DNA of 64,000 nucleotides from positions 1-64,000 of IMG/VR virus record IMGVR_UViG_3300008111_000005; one strand, written 5' to 3'. Below the pieces are notes generated by a model. The model did no database searches and was not told the origin of the DNA. It saw nothing but the letters and a program-made list of their open reading frames with translations. Positions 40,722-48,500 of the stretch are shown here, in pieces (position 1 is the stretch's first letter; every line of letters begins with the position of its first letter). A program made the position numbers and the translations under genes. Source of the stretch: a virus.

Positions 40722-40950
40722 CGGATTTAATATCTCCATTTCGGACGAGTTCACTGAACAAATTCATCGTACTATTAAACTTCTGATTATATAGTGTACG
40801 CATCCCAAACAACATATTCAACAACTGGTCTTGATGTACTGGTGAAATATCACTGTCTGCAATATACTCAGAAATCGTATCCATATCATCCGTCACATTC
40901 CAACACTGCATAATTTTCTGTTCCAGTAGAAATCGGTCACGCTTTTCCAT
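40714..40950 (-). CDS. Small T4-like conserved protein
   Basis: A 78-residue protein, MEKRDRFLLEQKIMQCWNVT onward, after AAAGGAGAAAAAC. The opening IMQCWNVTDD with following acidic residues occurs in a hypothetical family of T4-like cyanophages (from memory). Mostly helical. Function unknown. Confidence 0.6.
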   Translation of the reverse strand: MEKRDRFLLEQKIMQCWNVTDDMDTISEYIADSDISPVHQDQLLNMLFGMRTLYNQKFNSTMNLFSELVRNGDIKSDV

Positions 40951-41197
40951 TGTTTTTCTCCTTTGGTAGATACACGGTGCCACCACACTCTTCAATAAAA
41001 GTAATAAACTCTTCAAGACTTGCTCCTGCAAACAACGCTTTGTCAGGCCACTTCGTCAACCACATAATCTTATTCCACTGCCACATCTGCCGAATGAAAT
41101 TGAAACATCCATCGGTATCCTGCCACGGCCAGGTCTTAATCAGTTCCAATGCATGTTCCGTAGGATATCCTTCTTCGTCATCATATTGTATCCGCAA
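40937..41197 (-). CDS. Hypothetical protein with TTG start
   Basis: An 86-residue protein, with TTG as its start, beginning (M)RIQYDDEEGYPTEHALELI. Trp-rich in its centre (TWPWQDTD, MWQWNKIMWLTKWPDK). A Trp-rich segment may form a protein-binding surface. No family recognised. It overlaps the cytidylyltransferase stop. Confidence 0.5.
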   Translation of the reverse strand: MRIQYDDEEGYPTEHALELIKTWPWQDTDGCFNFIRQMWQWNKIMWLTKWPDKALFAGASLEEFITFIEECGGTVYLPKEKNNGKA

Positions 41198-41576
41198 TTA
41201 GTTTTTTAAATTTGGTTGTTGACCAACCGTGGTCACGGTTAATCCAATAGACAGGACAAAATCCCTTACCAGTATAATTCTTGTCTTTATAATCTTCACC
41301 AAGAAATCTAATAGAAGGATTGTATAAAATCAATAGCCTCCACAAATCGTGTTCTGTATTATAAGGTACTATTTCATCAATATATCTAATACCTTGTAAT
41401 ATCTCTGTGCGTTCCTCTACCGATAAAATAGGCTTAATCTTTTCTGGTCGTTCAATAGTAGGGTCTGTATGAAGGAATACCATAAACTTATCACAGTTTG
41501 CCTTACACTCCTTGAACATCTTCATATAACCAGGATGTATGATGTCAAAGTTTCCGGCGATTACTCCCAACCTCAT
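41181..41576 (-). CDS. Cytidylyltransferase-like nucleotidyltransferase
   Basis: A 131-residue protein starting at ATG 41576 (ATGA overlap with the SpoU gene). GNFDIIHPGYMKMFKECK gives the HxGH-like HPGY site and GWSTTKFKKLI the end motif of TagD/glycerol-3-phosphate-cytidylyltransferase-like enzymes. It should form a CDP-alcohol or activate a phosphate compound. The HIGH site reads HPGY rather than HxGH, so the activity needs testing. Confidence 0.7.
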   Translation of the reverse strand: MRLGVIAGNFDIIHPGYMKMFKECKANCDKFMVFLHTDPTIERPEKIKPILSVEERTEILQGIRYIDEIVPYNTEHDLWRLLILYNPSIRFLGEDYKDKNYTGKGFCPVYWINRDHGWSTTKFKKLIADTI

Positions 41577-42184
41577 AGATACATCTCCTTGACATAATCC
41601 CATACGATAATATTCATTGCGGCACTGACGTTGAACGACCTGAGGACTCCGCGTTGCGGAATACTGACTTTATAAAAATGTTCGTTGTTCACCACTACTT
41701 CTGGAAGTCCGTGACTTTCACTTCCGAACACAAACAACGGACGGTCTACTTCCTCTTTGTAGAGTTGCTTAGTCCGATATGAACCAATCTCTCGACCACC
41801 GTGTTCACAGAGTATCACACTATTCCATTTCAGCAAATACTCCAATCGTTCGTTGATTTCGGTATCCGCGTGTATCGGGTCATCAAACGTATACTGGACG
41901 ATATTAATATATTTCTCAGCCCCTACTGTGGACCGCTTATCGAATTTCTTTCGTCCAAAGATATAGAAGTTCTCTGCACCCAATAGACACGCAGACCGAA
42001 TCATCATTCCGATATTGAGTTCACCCGTAATATTGATACATCCCACGGAGAACCTACGTTGTTCACTAAGCGTTATAGCAACATTCTGTTCATAGGTATT
42101 GGTCTTGTATTCATCTCGAACATTAAAGTGATTACTCGCGGTATCTGCGATAATTTTACTATAATTGACCATTGGATTATCCAT
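41573..42184 (-). CDS. SpoU-family RNA 2'-O-methyltransferase
   Basis: A 203-residue SPOUT-fold enzyme. NIGMMIRSACLLGAENFYIF (motif 1), VFGSESHGLPE (motif 2) and SIPQRGVLRSFNVSAAMNII (motif 3) mark the TrmH/SpoU group that methylates ribose 2'-OH in tRNA or rRNA. A phage copy may protect its own or host RNA, or alter translation. The start overlaps the nuclease stop by 8 bases. Confidence 0.85.
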   Translation of the reverse strand: MDNPMVNYSKIIADTASNHFNVRDEYKTNTYEQNVAITLSEQRRFSVGCINITGELNIGMMIRSACLLGAENFYIFGRKKFDKRSTVGAEKYINIVQYTFDDPIHADTEINERLEYLLKWNSVILCEHGGREIGSYRTKQLYKEEVDRPLFVFGSESHGLPEVVVNNEHFYKVSIPQRGVLRSFNVSAAMNIIVWDYVKEMYL

Positions 42185-43085
42185 TCAACACCTTTGCTTT
42201 TTTGATTTTGTAAAATGATTCAGAACAATACGTTTCCTTATCGTTATACACACAATACTTACAACTATCTTTACTTGGTGTCGCGGTAATCAAATCCGTA
42301 CGATAGTTTCCTTCACCATCAAAACACTCATTCAAGAACTTTTCAATATGTCCCCATGCACGGTTAACCGAAGGTTTTCCGTTAGACGGTTCGAAGGTGC
42401 TCACACGAGGAATGGGATATGGACTGTTCTCACTAATAATACGCTTGAGAATAATAAACTCCGTCCCAATCATTTCGAGTGGAGTATTAAACTTTTCAGA
42501 GATGAACTTCTTGTACAACAAAATCTGATTCAGTTTAATATGGTCACTCTTCTGTGCCTGCGTCCATCCAGACCGTGAGGTTTTCAAATCAATAATTGTA
42601 ACCTTGCCCGTCTTTTCATTCTTGGTAATGATATCCACATACCCAATAAAGGTCACACCAGGACGAACTTCCGTTTCAATAGGATATTCAATACCCGCAA
42701 GTACGGTGTCTTTTGACGGGAAAATCTTATTACGATGTTGCTGTACATACGACAGAATCTCACACCCTTGATTGTAAAACTCCATTAGGGTTTTCTTATC
42801 ACACAAGAATACTTTATTCCCGTTTGCATCAACCGTAGTGTTTTCTTGGAACAATGTAATGAACTTTGTTTTGAGGGGTTCACTGAGGTCCACACTCTTT
42901 GCAAGATTGTCCTTACCCGCATATACCGTAGTCTCCAACCATTCTTGGATAACTTCGTGCATGGCAGTACCGAACACGGTGTTAATTGATGCGTCATCAA
43001 ATCGGACACCATCAACGTACTTCAACTTCCACGAGAGTGGACAGTTTGCCCACAACGAATACTGCGAGTAGCTAATCTTATTCAT
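42177..43085 (-). CDS. PD-(D/E)xK nuclease, Cas4/RecB-like
   Basis: A 302-residue nuclease. LAGIEYPIETEVRPGVTFIG and GYVDIITKNEKTGKVTIIDL with KTSRSG are the GxVDxI...IDLKT core of the PDDEXK/RecB fold. An N-terminal NCPLSW and C-terminal CKYCVYNDKETYC give four Cys, possibly an iron-sulphur cluster as in Cas4/AddB. It likely degrades or processes DNA in phage recombination. It precedes the SpoU gene by 8-base overlap. Confidence 0.8.
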   Translation of the reverse strand: MNKISYSQYSLWANCPLSWKLKYVDGVRFDDASINTVFGTAMHEVIQEWLETTVYAGKDNLAKSVDLSEPLKTKFITLFQENTTVDANGNKVFLCDKKTLMEFYNQGCEILSYVQQHRNKIFPSKDTVLAGIEYPIETEVRPGVTFIGYVDIITKNEKTGKVTIIDLKTSRSGWTQAQKSDHIKLNQILLYKKFISEKFNTPLEMIGTEFIILKRIISENSPYPIPRVSTFEPSNGKPSVNRAWGHIEKFLNECFDGEGNYRTDLITATPSKDSCKYCVYNDKETYCSESFYKIKKAKVLNG

Positions 43086-43318
43086 TCGATACCATCCAAG
43101 AGTTTCTGCATAGTTTTCTGTTCACGTTTATCGTAAGAGTTTACGGGCGTTTTATTGTTTGTGTGGTCTAGTATAACTTGTACAGCATCCTTCACCACTT
43201 GTAAATCATTCACTCGAAATTCAAGTGGTCCATGTCCTTCTAACTCAATAAGGATACTCATTTTACCTGTGAACTTCAAGTTAAGTTCTTTTTCTGATTT
43301 AGTTTTCTTCTTCGGCAT
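43082..43318 (-). CDS. Hypothetical protein
   Basis: A 78-residue protein beginning MPKKKTKSEKELNLKFTGKM. I prefer ATG 43318 over ATG 43324 for spacing to GGAAAT. It has a basic start and beta-rich middle (MSILIELEGHGPLEFRVNDL) and overlaps both neighbours. No family recognised. Confidence 0.55.
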   Translation of the reverse strand: MPKKKTKSEKELNLKFTGKMSILIELEGHGPLEFRVNDLQVVKDAVQVILDHTNNKTPVNSYDKREQKTMQKLLDGIE

Positions 43319-43652
43319 CGTCATTTCCGTGTGTAAGGTCACCAGGTTTTGCGTGTTCAACACACGATGTATAATACCAACCTTTACCTCGTACTTCACC
43401 AGGTTTGCCGCAGGTTTCACAAATTTTAACACTTTCATATCCCACTTCACGAATTACTTGATCAAGTTCATCATTACCATAATCTGTGTAGATACGAAGT
43501 CCTCCAAACTTTTCCTTGACCTGTACAATCTTTACCGTACCTTTAATAGATTCCAGTACATCGTATACACGATTAATTAGGCCAGCCCACCCAGCACCAA
43601 CACTTGCAAGTGCATCTTCTCTGGTATATCCTTTATATTTCACAAATGACAT
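43299..43652 (-). CDS. Zinc-binding phage protein
   Basis: A 117-residue protein starting at ATG 43652 after GAGGAAACT. KEKFGGLRIYTDYGND and the Cys/His end CETCGKPGEVRGKGWYYTSC with VEHAKPG suggest a zinc site (two Cys pairs plus His). This pattern of KFGGLRIY + GWYYTSC occurs in hypothetical proteins of many phages. A promoter/terminator element lies just upstream. Confidence 0.65.
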   Translation of the reverse strand: MSFVKYKGYTREDALASVGAGWAGLINRVYDVLESIKGTVKIVQVKEKFGGLRIYTDYGNDELDQVIREVGYESVKICETCGKPGEVRGKGWYYTSCVEHAKPGDLTHGNDDAEEEN

Positions 43653-43679
43653 AGTTTCCTCGTGGGTAGATACATTTAA

Positions 43680-43715
43680 AATATAACAAAAAACCCACTC
43701 AAAGTCAAGTGGGTT
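43680..43715 (-). promoter_or_regulatory. Overlapping terminator and sigma70-type promoter
   Basis: - strand: the hairpin AACCCACT...AGTGGGTT (43715-43708 / 43699-43692) is followed by a T run, an intrinsic terminator for the gene ending at 43714. Its loop contains TTGACT (43708-43703), 17 bases before TATATT (43685-43680). So one 36-base stretch ends one unit and starts the next. Confidence 0.75.
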
Positions 43716-43941
43716 ATGCAATAATATCTATTTTTGAACCTATTGGAAATCTATTATATAACTCCTGTTCCAGTAATAATATATTATTATCTAAAAATTC
43801 TATGCTTGGTGGATTTTCAAAACCTTCGTATATTACGAAATCACCTTTACCAACACTTATGTGAAACATATTATTTTCTTGAAGTATAGAATACCAACAT
43901 CCAGTGTTAGTCGTTCCCTTTTTCTTCCCGTAATGTGTCAT
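43714..43941 (-). CDS. Small hypothetical protein
   Basis: A 75-residue protein beginning MTHYGKKKGTTNTGCWYSIL; mixed beta-alpha, with an acidic helix (NNILLLEQELYNRF). It overlaps the gene before it by 35 bases, more than usual for this phage, so the start could lie further downstream. No family recognised. Confidence 0.55.
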   Translation of the reverse strand: MTHYGKKKGTTNTGCWYSILQENNMFHISVGKGDFVIYEGFENPPSIEFLDNNILLLEQELYNRFPIGSKIDIIA

Positions 43942-44215
43942 ATAATCCCGTTAATTGTGATTCTTTGCTAAGTATGGCCAGTTTCCATCTTGCTTGGTCT
44001 TGGTTCCAATCACCAGTTAACCCAGGAAATAATTCCCAGAATAATCCAGAGGCAAGTAGTTCTGTGTATTCTTTATCAACATCATCATAACTTGCTGTGT
44101 GTGGGAGTCCACTATACTCACAGATGGGTGTACCGAAGGCACGTTCCCAGTTATTTGCGAATGTTTTTTGATCTACACTTAATGGTCTTGGGGAGTCACC
44201 TTTTCCATTACTCAT
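43907..44215 (-). CDS. Hypothetical phage protein (GKGDSPRP start)
   Basis: A 102-residue protein beginning MSNGKGDSPRPLSVDQKTFA. The GKGDSPRP plus NNWERAFG pattern is seen at the start of small conserved phage proteins of unknown role. The remainder is helical and Trp-rich. It precedes the dCMP deaminase gene end by 8 bases overlap. Confidence 0.6.
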   Translation of the reverse strand: MSNGKGDSPRPLSVDQKTFANNWERAFGTPICEYSGLPHTASYDDVDKEYTELLASGLFWELFPGLTGDWNQDQARWKLAILSKESQLTGLYDTLREEKGND

Positions 44216-44690
44216 AATAAAGTACCTCTACACCTGCTTCACTGAACATAATCATACTTCGTTTAATACTTTCTTCCCATATTGGGCCCTTTGCTCCATC
44301 TTGACTAAAATGCTCAATATAAATTTTCTTAATGCCGGCGTTTATAATTCCACGTGCACAATCTGCACACGGCATTCCACACGTAAGATACATTGTACAA
44401 CCTGTTGTAGATACACCAATTCGTGCTGCGTTGTATATCGCATTTCGTTCTGCGTGTTCAAACCAAAAATACTTCTCAGGACGTTCTTGCCGTTCAAGAA
44501 CATCATCGTTAATACCACGAGGAAACGAATTGTATCCAGTAGAAACAATTTCATTATCTTTACCAACAATCACCGCACCGATTTGTGTATACTTGTCTTT
44601 TGACTTTTGTTTTACATGCCCAGCAATTCCACGAAAATATCTGGCCCAACTCAGGTTAACCATTTTTATAATTTCCTCTGTTGTTGTCAT
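44208..44690 (-). CDS. dCMP deaminase
   Basis: A 160-residue zinc deaminase that turns dCMP into dUMP, the substrate of ThyX. FEHAERNAIY gives the zinc-binding His79 and catalytic Glu81; CGMPCADCAR gives Cys108 and Cys111. It matches T4 cd-type enzymes. Supplying thymidine nucleotides for phage DNA is the likely job. It is coupled to the clamp-loader gene before it (ATGA). Confidence 0.9.
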   Translation of the reverse strand: MTTTEEIIKMVNLSWARYFRGIAGHVKQKSKDKYTQIGAVIVGKDNEIVSTGYNSFPRGINDDVLERQERPEKYFWFEHAERNAIYNAARIGVSTTGCTMYLTCGMPCADCARGIINAGIKKIYIEHFSQDGAKGPIWEESIKRSMIMFSEAGVEVLYYE

Positions 44691-45166
44691 AGTTTAGCCT
44701 TCTTGATTACTTTTTCTTCCGTTCCGTACATTTGACACAACTTTCGTAATTCTTCTTTGTTGTGCTTGTAGTAGATTTCGAGGTAGTCTGTAGCTTCTGC
44801 TGCGCTAATGTCATAATGTTTCCTAACCAAGTCAACCATCCACGACTCATATACCGACTCCTTTTTACTCTTAATGTACTTATTAAACTGTCGCCCTTTC
44901 GGAATAACTCGGCTGAAGAAGGCGTAGTGTATATCATTTGGTAATGTGTATTTCTGCATCTCGTTCACGAACGGAGATTGATGCGGATTCATACTCAGAA
45001 ATTTATTGACCATATACACACTGTATGATTTCTTATCAGCATCGGACAATGTATCAAAATAGTCTGGATTCTGCCCAACATAAATTTGCTCTATGTGGTC
45101 AAACAGTCCCTTCGTTTTCGATTGATTCGTTTCCTTCGTCTGTGCTTGTTTCTTCTTCGGTGGCAT
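44687..45166 (-). CDS. Clamp-loader small subunit (gp62-like)
   Basis: A 159-residue protein. GLFDHIEQIYVGQNPDYFDTL, YMVNKFLSMNPHQSP and FFSRVIPKGRQFNKYIKSKK fit the T4 gp62 family, the small partner of gp44 in the clamp loader. The basic N-terminus is disordered. It acts with gp44 (47.6 kb) to open gp45 (50 kb). Its N-terminus overlaps the sulfotransferase-like gene by 68 bases, an unusually long overlap. Confidence 0.75.
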   Translation of the reverse strand: MPPKKKQAQTKETNQSKTKGLFDHIEQIYVGQNPDYFDTLSDADKKSYSVYMVNKFLSMNPHQSPFVNEMQKYTLPNDIHYAFFSRVIPKGRQFNKYIKSKKESVYESWMVDLVRKHYDISAAEATDYLEIYYKHNKEELRKLCQMYGTEEKVIKKAKL

Positions 45167-45845
45167 TGGTTAGCTCTCGTTTAATTTCTTCTATTACATC
45201 ACGAAGTTTGTGGGCTTCAATGAAGGGTGTATAATCAATATACGTTGGATTTGAAATTTTGTCAACATCTTCTTGTGTAAAATCAATCCCCAAACGTTCA
45301 TTTAACTCTGGTAGATATTCCGTAGATGGTTTCTGCATCATTTCGTGGTCAACCATACTAACGTGTAATCCAGACTTTAATAAATGTGGTTTAATTACAT
45401 CGTAATAATATAGAATAGTTTCCAAAATATACTTTAATAAACTTCTGTCAAGTGGAATATTTTCGGGTGTTTCCAATTGCTCAGTTAAAAACTCTACCAG
45501 TGCTGCGTGTTCACCATTACCATTTTCCTGTGCATACGACAATAGTAACCAACTTGCAGCTTGTTGCGTGATATCCAATCTTTCGGCCAAAACAATTCTA
45601 TCAAATGCATGCCACGGAAATGTCTGGTAATCTAATATATTTTTATAACTTGTCAATGTGGTACTGGTAATCTTAACAGAAAAATCATCCGTGTTCGTCA
45701 TCATGTCTAATTTTTCTTCCACGGATTTTACAATCGGACCTTCGGAAAACAATTCCGAATAATCTGTTAAATTAAACTTTGTAGAGAAAAGTGTTCCCAA
45801 CATACTTGAACACGTACGTGGGGTCGAAACAATAGCTACTCTCAT
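45099..45845 (-). CDS. Sulfotransferase-like P-loop protein
   Basis: A 248-residue protein starting MRVAIVSTPRTCSSMLGTLF at 45845 (ATGA overlap). The VSTPRTCSSML sequence is the PAPS/phosphate loop of sulfotransferases; a later DRIVLAERLDITQQAASWLL resembles their 3'-phosphate region. It may move sulfate from PAPS to a sugar or peptide. Two similar genes lie at 59-61 kb with an APS-kinase-like gene nearby. Confidence 0.65.
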   Translation of the reverse strand: MRVAIVSTPRTCSSMLGTLFSTKFNLTDYSELFSEGPIVKSVEEKLDMMTNTDDFSVKITSTTLTSYKNILDYQTFPWHAFDRIVLAERLDITQQAASWLLLSYAQENGNGEHAALVEFLTEQLETPENIPLDRSLLKYILETILYYYDVIKPHLLKSGLHVSMVDHEMMQKPSTEYLPELNERLGIDFTQEDVDKISNPTYIDYTPFIEAHKLRDVIEEIKRELTNATEEETSTDEGNESIENEGTV

Positions 45846-46669
45846 ACATTCTCCTTCAATTCTACTTTCTGAGGTTTCCACCCATTATCTACACCTTGAA
45901 TAACTTCGATGTTTTCCACAACTCCATCGGTAACAGTGACCTTTTGAATCAACTGTACGTATTCTTTAATATCGTTATATGGTATGACTGGAATTTTTAA
46001 GTTTTTCATCATACGCTTCTTTTCCTTCTTGTCACAGAGAAAATAAATATACCGATGTTTGGCTGTTTCCTCTTTTCTCCAAAACGTACGACCAATTCGT
46101 TTTGCTAGATTCTCCACGGATTTATTACCAAACTTTGCCCCCACTGTTCGTGAGTGCATCCACAATCCTCCTTCCTCTAAGAGAAGTGAGAAATCAGGCA
46201 TCAACTTGGAATATCCACATCCCTGATATATCCAATTCGTTGCTCGGTAAATACCACCCGTGTGTGATTGTTCTGGGTCTGCGTAACTGACCAATACTTT
46301 TACTCGTGAATCATTATCTCTCATCCAGTGGAAGGATTGTGCAATAGAATAACTTTCAATATTCTTTCCATACCCATCAAGAATAACCAATCTGGTGAGT
46401 TCTAATACTTCGTCTAGTTCTAATCCGTCTACAATACTATCAACCGTTCTATTACTTACAGGATGCCCATAAGTCATACAACCAATCAACTGTTCGTTTT
46501 CACCGGCAAAGAACATATGTTCAGTTTCCTCACGATAAAAAATCCCTAGGGCATATCGTGTGGAACTGAACTTATGTGTGTAATGATGCTTTTCGATAAA
46601 ATCCCGTGCCACAGCTTTACTAATTTCTCTAACTGAGACACGGGACTTATCAACAAACGTTTGTTCCAT
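45842..46669 (-). CDS. Mom-like DNA-modification protein
   Basis: A 275-residue protein resembling phage Mu Mom and related GNAT-like proteins. YALGIFYREETEHMF, CMTYGHPVSNRTVD, VLELTRLVILDGYGKN, ESYSIAQSFHWM, and SYADPEQSHTGGIYRATNW match the Mom pattern (ELTRLV, SFADxxxxHxGxIYxAxNW). Mom alters adenine bases to resist restriction. A second Mom-like gene is at 53530. The ability of these proteins to modify DNA is inferred. Confidence 0.7.
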   Translation of the reverse strand: MEQTFVDKSRVSVREISKAVARDFIEKHHYTHKFSSTRYALGIFYREETEHMFFAGENEQLIGCMTYGHPVSNRTVDSIVDGLELDEVLELTRLVILDGYGKNIESYSIAQSFHWMRDNDSRVKVLVSYADPEQSHTGGIYRATNWIYQGCGYSKLMPDFSLLLEEGGLWMHSRTVGAKFGNKSVENLAKRIGRTFWRKEETAKHRYIYFLCDKKEKKRMMKNLKIPVIPYNDIKEYVQLIQKVTVTDGVVENIEVIQGVDNGWKPQKVELKENV

Positions 46670-46672
46670 ATA

Positions 46673-47260
46673 TTACTTGATGTCCTGTACCTTATCACAG
46701 ATTTTATATTTCAACGCTTCCTGCGGAGCTAACCACACATCCTGCGGTGGAAGAAGTCGTTCACGAACAACCTTTTCTGCCAATCCAGTACACTTCTTGT
46801 AATGATTAATCATACGAATCGTAGTCAACTCAAACTCACGCATCGTTGCGATGAGTTCGTGCTCCTTACCTACCTGTCCCCACGACCACTGATGTGAGAG
46901 AATACTCGTATTCGGCGTAATGATACGATGTCCCTTCTCACCAGAAATGAATGTTAACAACCCAGCCGATGCGATACATCCAAGACCAATCGTACGAACA
47001 GGGATTGCACTACCTCGCATTACGTCAATAATAGCGAATGCAGCTGACAAGTCACCACCATAACTGGTAATCATCAATGTAAGATGGTCATGCTTCTTAC
47101 TTTTCTGAATGTTTGAATCTAGTATCCACGTAACGACATCTTTTGCTACATTGGTATTAAACTCATCACACAAGTAATAAATTCCAGCATCTCGCATAGT
47201 TGTTACTGGTGCTGCTGGTGCCGATACAATTGGTGCTACTGCGTTAGTAGTTTTTGACAT
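46673..47260 (-). CDS. ClpP-like serine protease
   Basis: A 195-residue S14-family peptidase. The catalytic Ser98 lies in IGLGCIASAGLLTFIS and His123 in NTSILSHQWSWG; the Gly-rich TSYGGDLSAA holds the oxyanion region. It lacks a long N-terminal hydrophobic presequence. Phage ClpP-like enzymes often help prohead maturation, but this one sits among replication genes, so its substrate is unclear. Confidence 0.85.
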   Translation of the reverse strand: MSKTTNAVAPIVSAPAAPVTTMRDAGIYYLCDEFNTNVAKDVVTWILDSNIQKSKKHDHLTLMITSYGGDLSAAFAIIDVMRGSAIPVRTIGLGCIASAGLLTFISGEKGHRIITPNTSILSHQWSWGQVGKEHELIATMREFELTTIRMINHYKKCTGLAEKVVRERLLPPQDVWLAPQEALKYKICDKVQDIK

Positions 47261-47261
47261 A

Positions 47262-47579
47262 TTACTTCTCTAAAATGAGTGAGGGCTTGCTCGGAGCCTT
47301 TTCCACTTCGGTTGCTGCTTCCTCTTCCATTCCCTTGGGAATTACAGGAAGAAATGACTTATTAATATGACCACATGCATTACACGAAAAGGTAGGAATG
47401 GGTACAATTGCTTCCTTACCAGTTGGTGAAATAAGTGCAGACATCCGCTTCATCAACATCACTTGTTCAAAGGTGTAATTACCACAACGTTCACAGGAAA
47501 CATCGTCTGCCTTTGACAAATCCACATTCAACTGCGGCTGTTGCGGTGGTGGTCCACCAAATCGGTTATTCTTTGACAT
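47262..47579 (-). CDS. Zinc-ribbon T4-like protein
   Basis: A 105-residue protein. CERCGNY (about residues 30-36) and CNACGH (about 70-75) form a zinc ribbon. Basic and disordered ends surround it. Similar proteins lie beside clamp-loader genes in T4-like phages (from memory). It may contact DNA or the replisome. Function unknown. Confidence 0.65.
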   Translation of the reverse strand: MSKNNRFGGPPPQQPQLNVDLSKADDVSCERCGNYTFEQVMLMKRMSALISPTGKEAIVPIPTFSCNACGHINKSFLPVIPKGMEEEAATEVEKAPSKPSLILEK

Positions 47580-47585
47580 AATTCC

Positions 47586-48500
47586 TCAACCATTTAAAAT
47601 GTTATACAACGCTGCTACAAAATTAATTTCCTTATCTACTACAAAACTATCACGATACTGTCCCTCTGCGATTTCTCGGATAGTATGTGGTACTTTTGCC
47701 GGTGCGTAATCAGTTACCTTATCAAAGAGTAATCTATACAGTTCAGCAAAATCCTTTACATTACTATCTGCCACAATCTGTCTTATTTCATTAACCTTAT
47801 CTTTCAATGGAAGATTACTCATCAAGACATCTAACACCTTCAACTTGTAATCCCCAGCGATTACTTCCTCAACGTTGAGTTCCAGTCTACCGCCACTTGT
47901 TTGATTTTGCGAAGTATTAATAATCCGGCGAATGTCTGGGTAATATGCGTTAACCAGGGTTGCGATAACAGACTTATCAAATCCAACATGTTCCTTCTCC
48001 AAAATTTTCATTAAGTGAACTGCCACCTCTTTTTTAGATGGTGGGGTCAACTTGAATACTTGTGCTCTACTAATCAGAGGATCAATAATACGTTCCACAT
48101 AATTACAGGTCAAGATGAAACGAGTATTCTTACTGAACACTTCCATCAAGTTACGAAGTGCTGCCTGTGCCTGTGGGGTAATGTAATCCGCCTCGTCGAG
48201 TACGATAATCTTCAAGGGTTTAAAACTCATTGTTGCTGCGAAGTTCTTAATCTTAGTACGAATCGTATCTACGGAGTTTTCATCCGATGCATTGATAAAC
48301 AAGTAATCACAATCAATATTCTTGACCAGAATCTTTGCTGCGGTAGTCTTACCAGTACCAGCTGTACCGCAGAAGAGTAGATGCGGTACATCTTGCTCTG
48401 CGATAAATTGAGTTAATTTGTTCTTTACGTGTTCGTTACCAATGTAATTCTCCAACGTATCAGGCCGGTAGCGTTCTGCCCAGATTGTATTATCAATCAT
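47586..48500 (-). CDS. Clamp-loader large subunit (gp44-like)
   Basis: A 304-residue AAA+ ATPase. Walker A is CGTAGTGKT (residues 44-52), Walker B/DEAD is VLDEAD (about 100-105), and the SRAQVF arginine-finger region follows. It matches T4 gp44, which with gp62 loads gp45. It is immediately downstream of the DruA-like gene (1-base overlap). Confidence 0.9.
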   Translation of the reverse strand: MIDNTIWAERYRPDTLENYIGNEHVKNKLTQFIAEQDVPHLLFCGTAGTGKTTAAKILVKNIDCDYLFINASDENSVDTIRTKIKNFAATMSFKPLKIIVLDEADYITPQAQAALRNLMEVFSKNTRFILTCNYVERIIDPLISRAQVFKLTPPSKKEVAVHLMKILEKEHVGFDKSVIATLVNAYYPDIRRIINTSQNQTSGGRLELNVEEVIAGDYKLKVLDVLMSNLPLKDKVNEIRQIVADSNVKDFAELYRLLFDKVTDYAPAKVPHTIREIAEGQYRDSFVVDKEINFVAALYNILNG

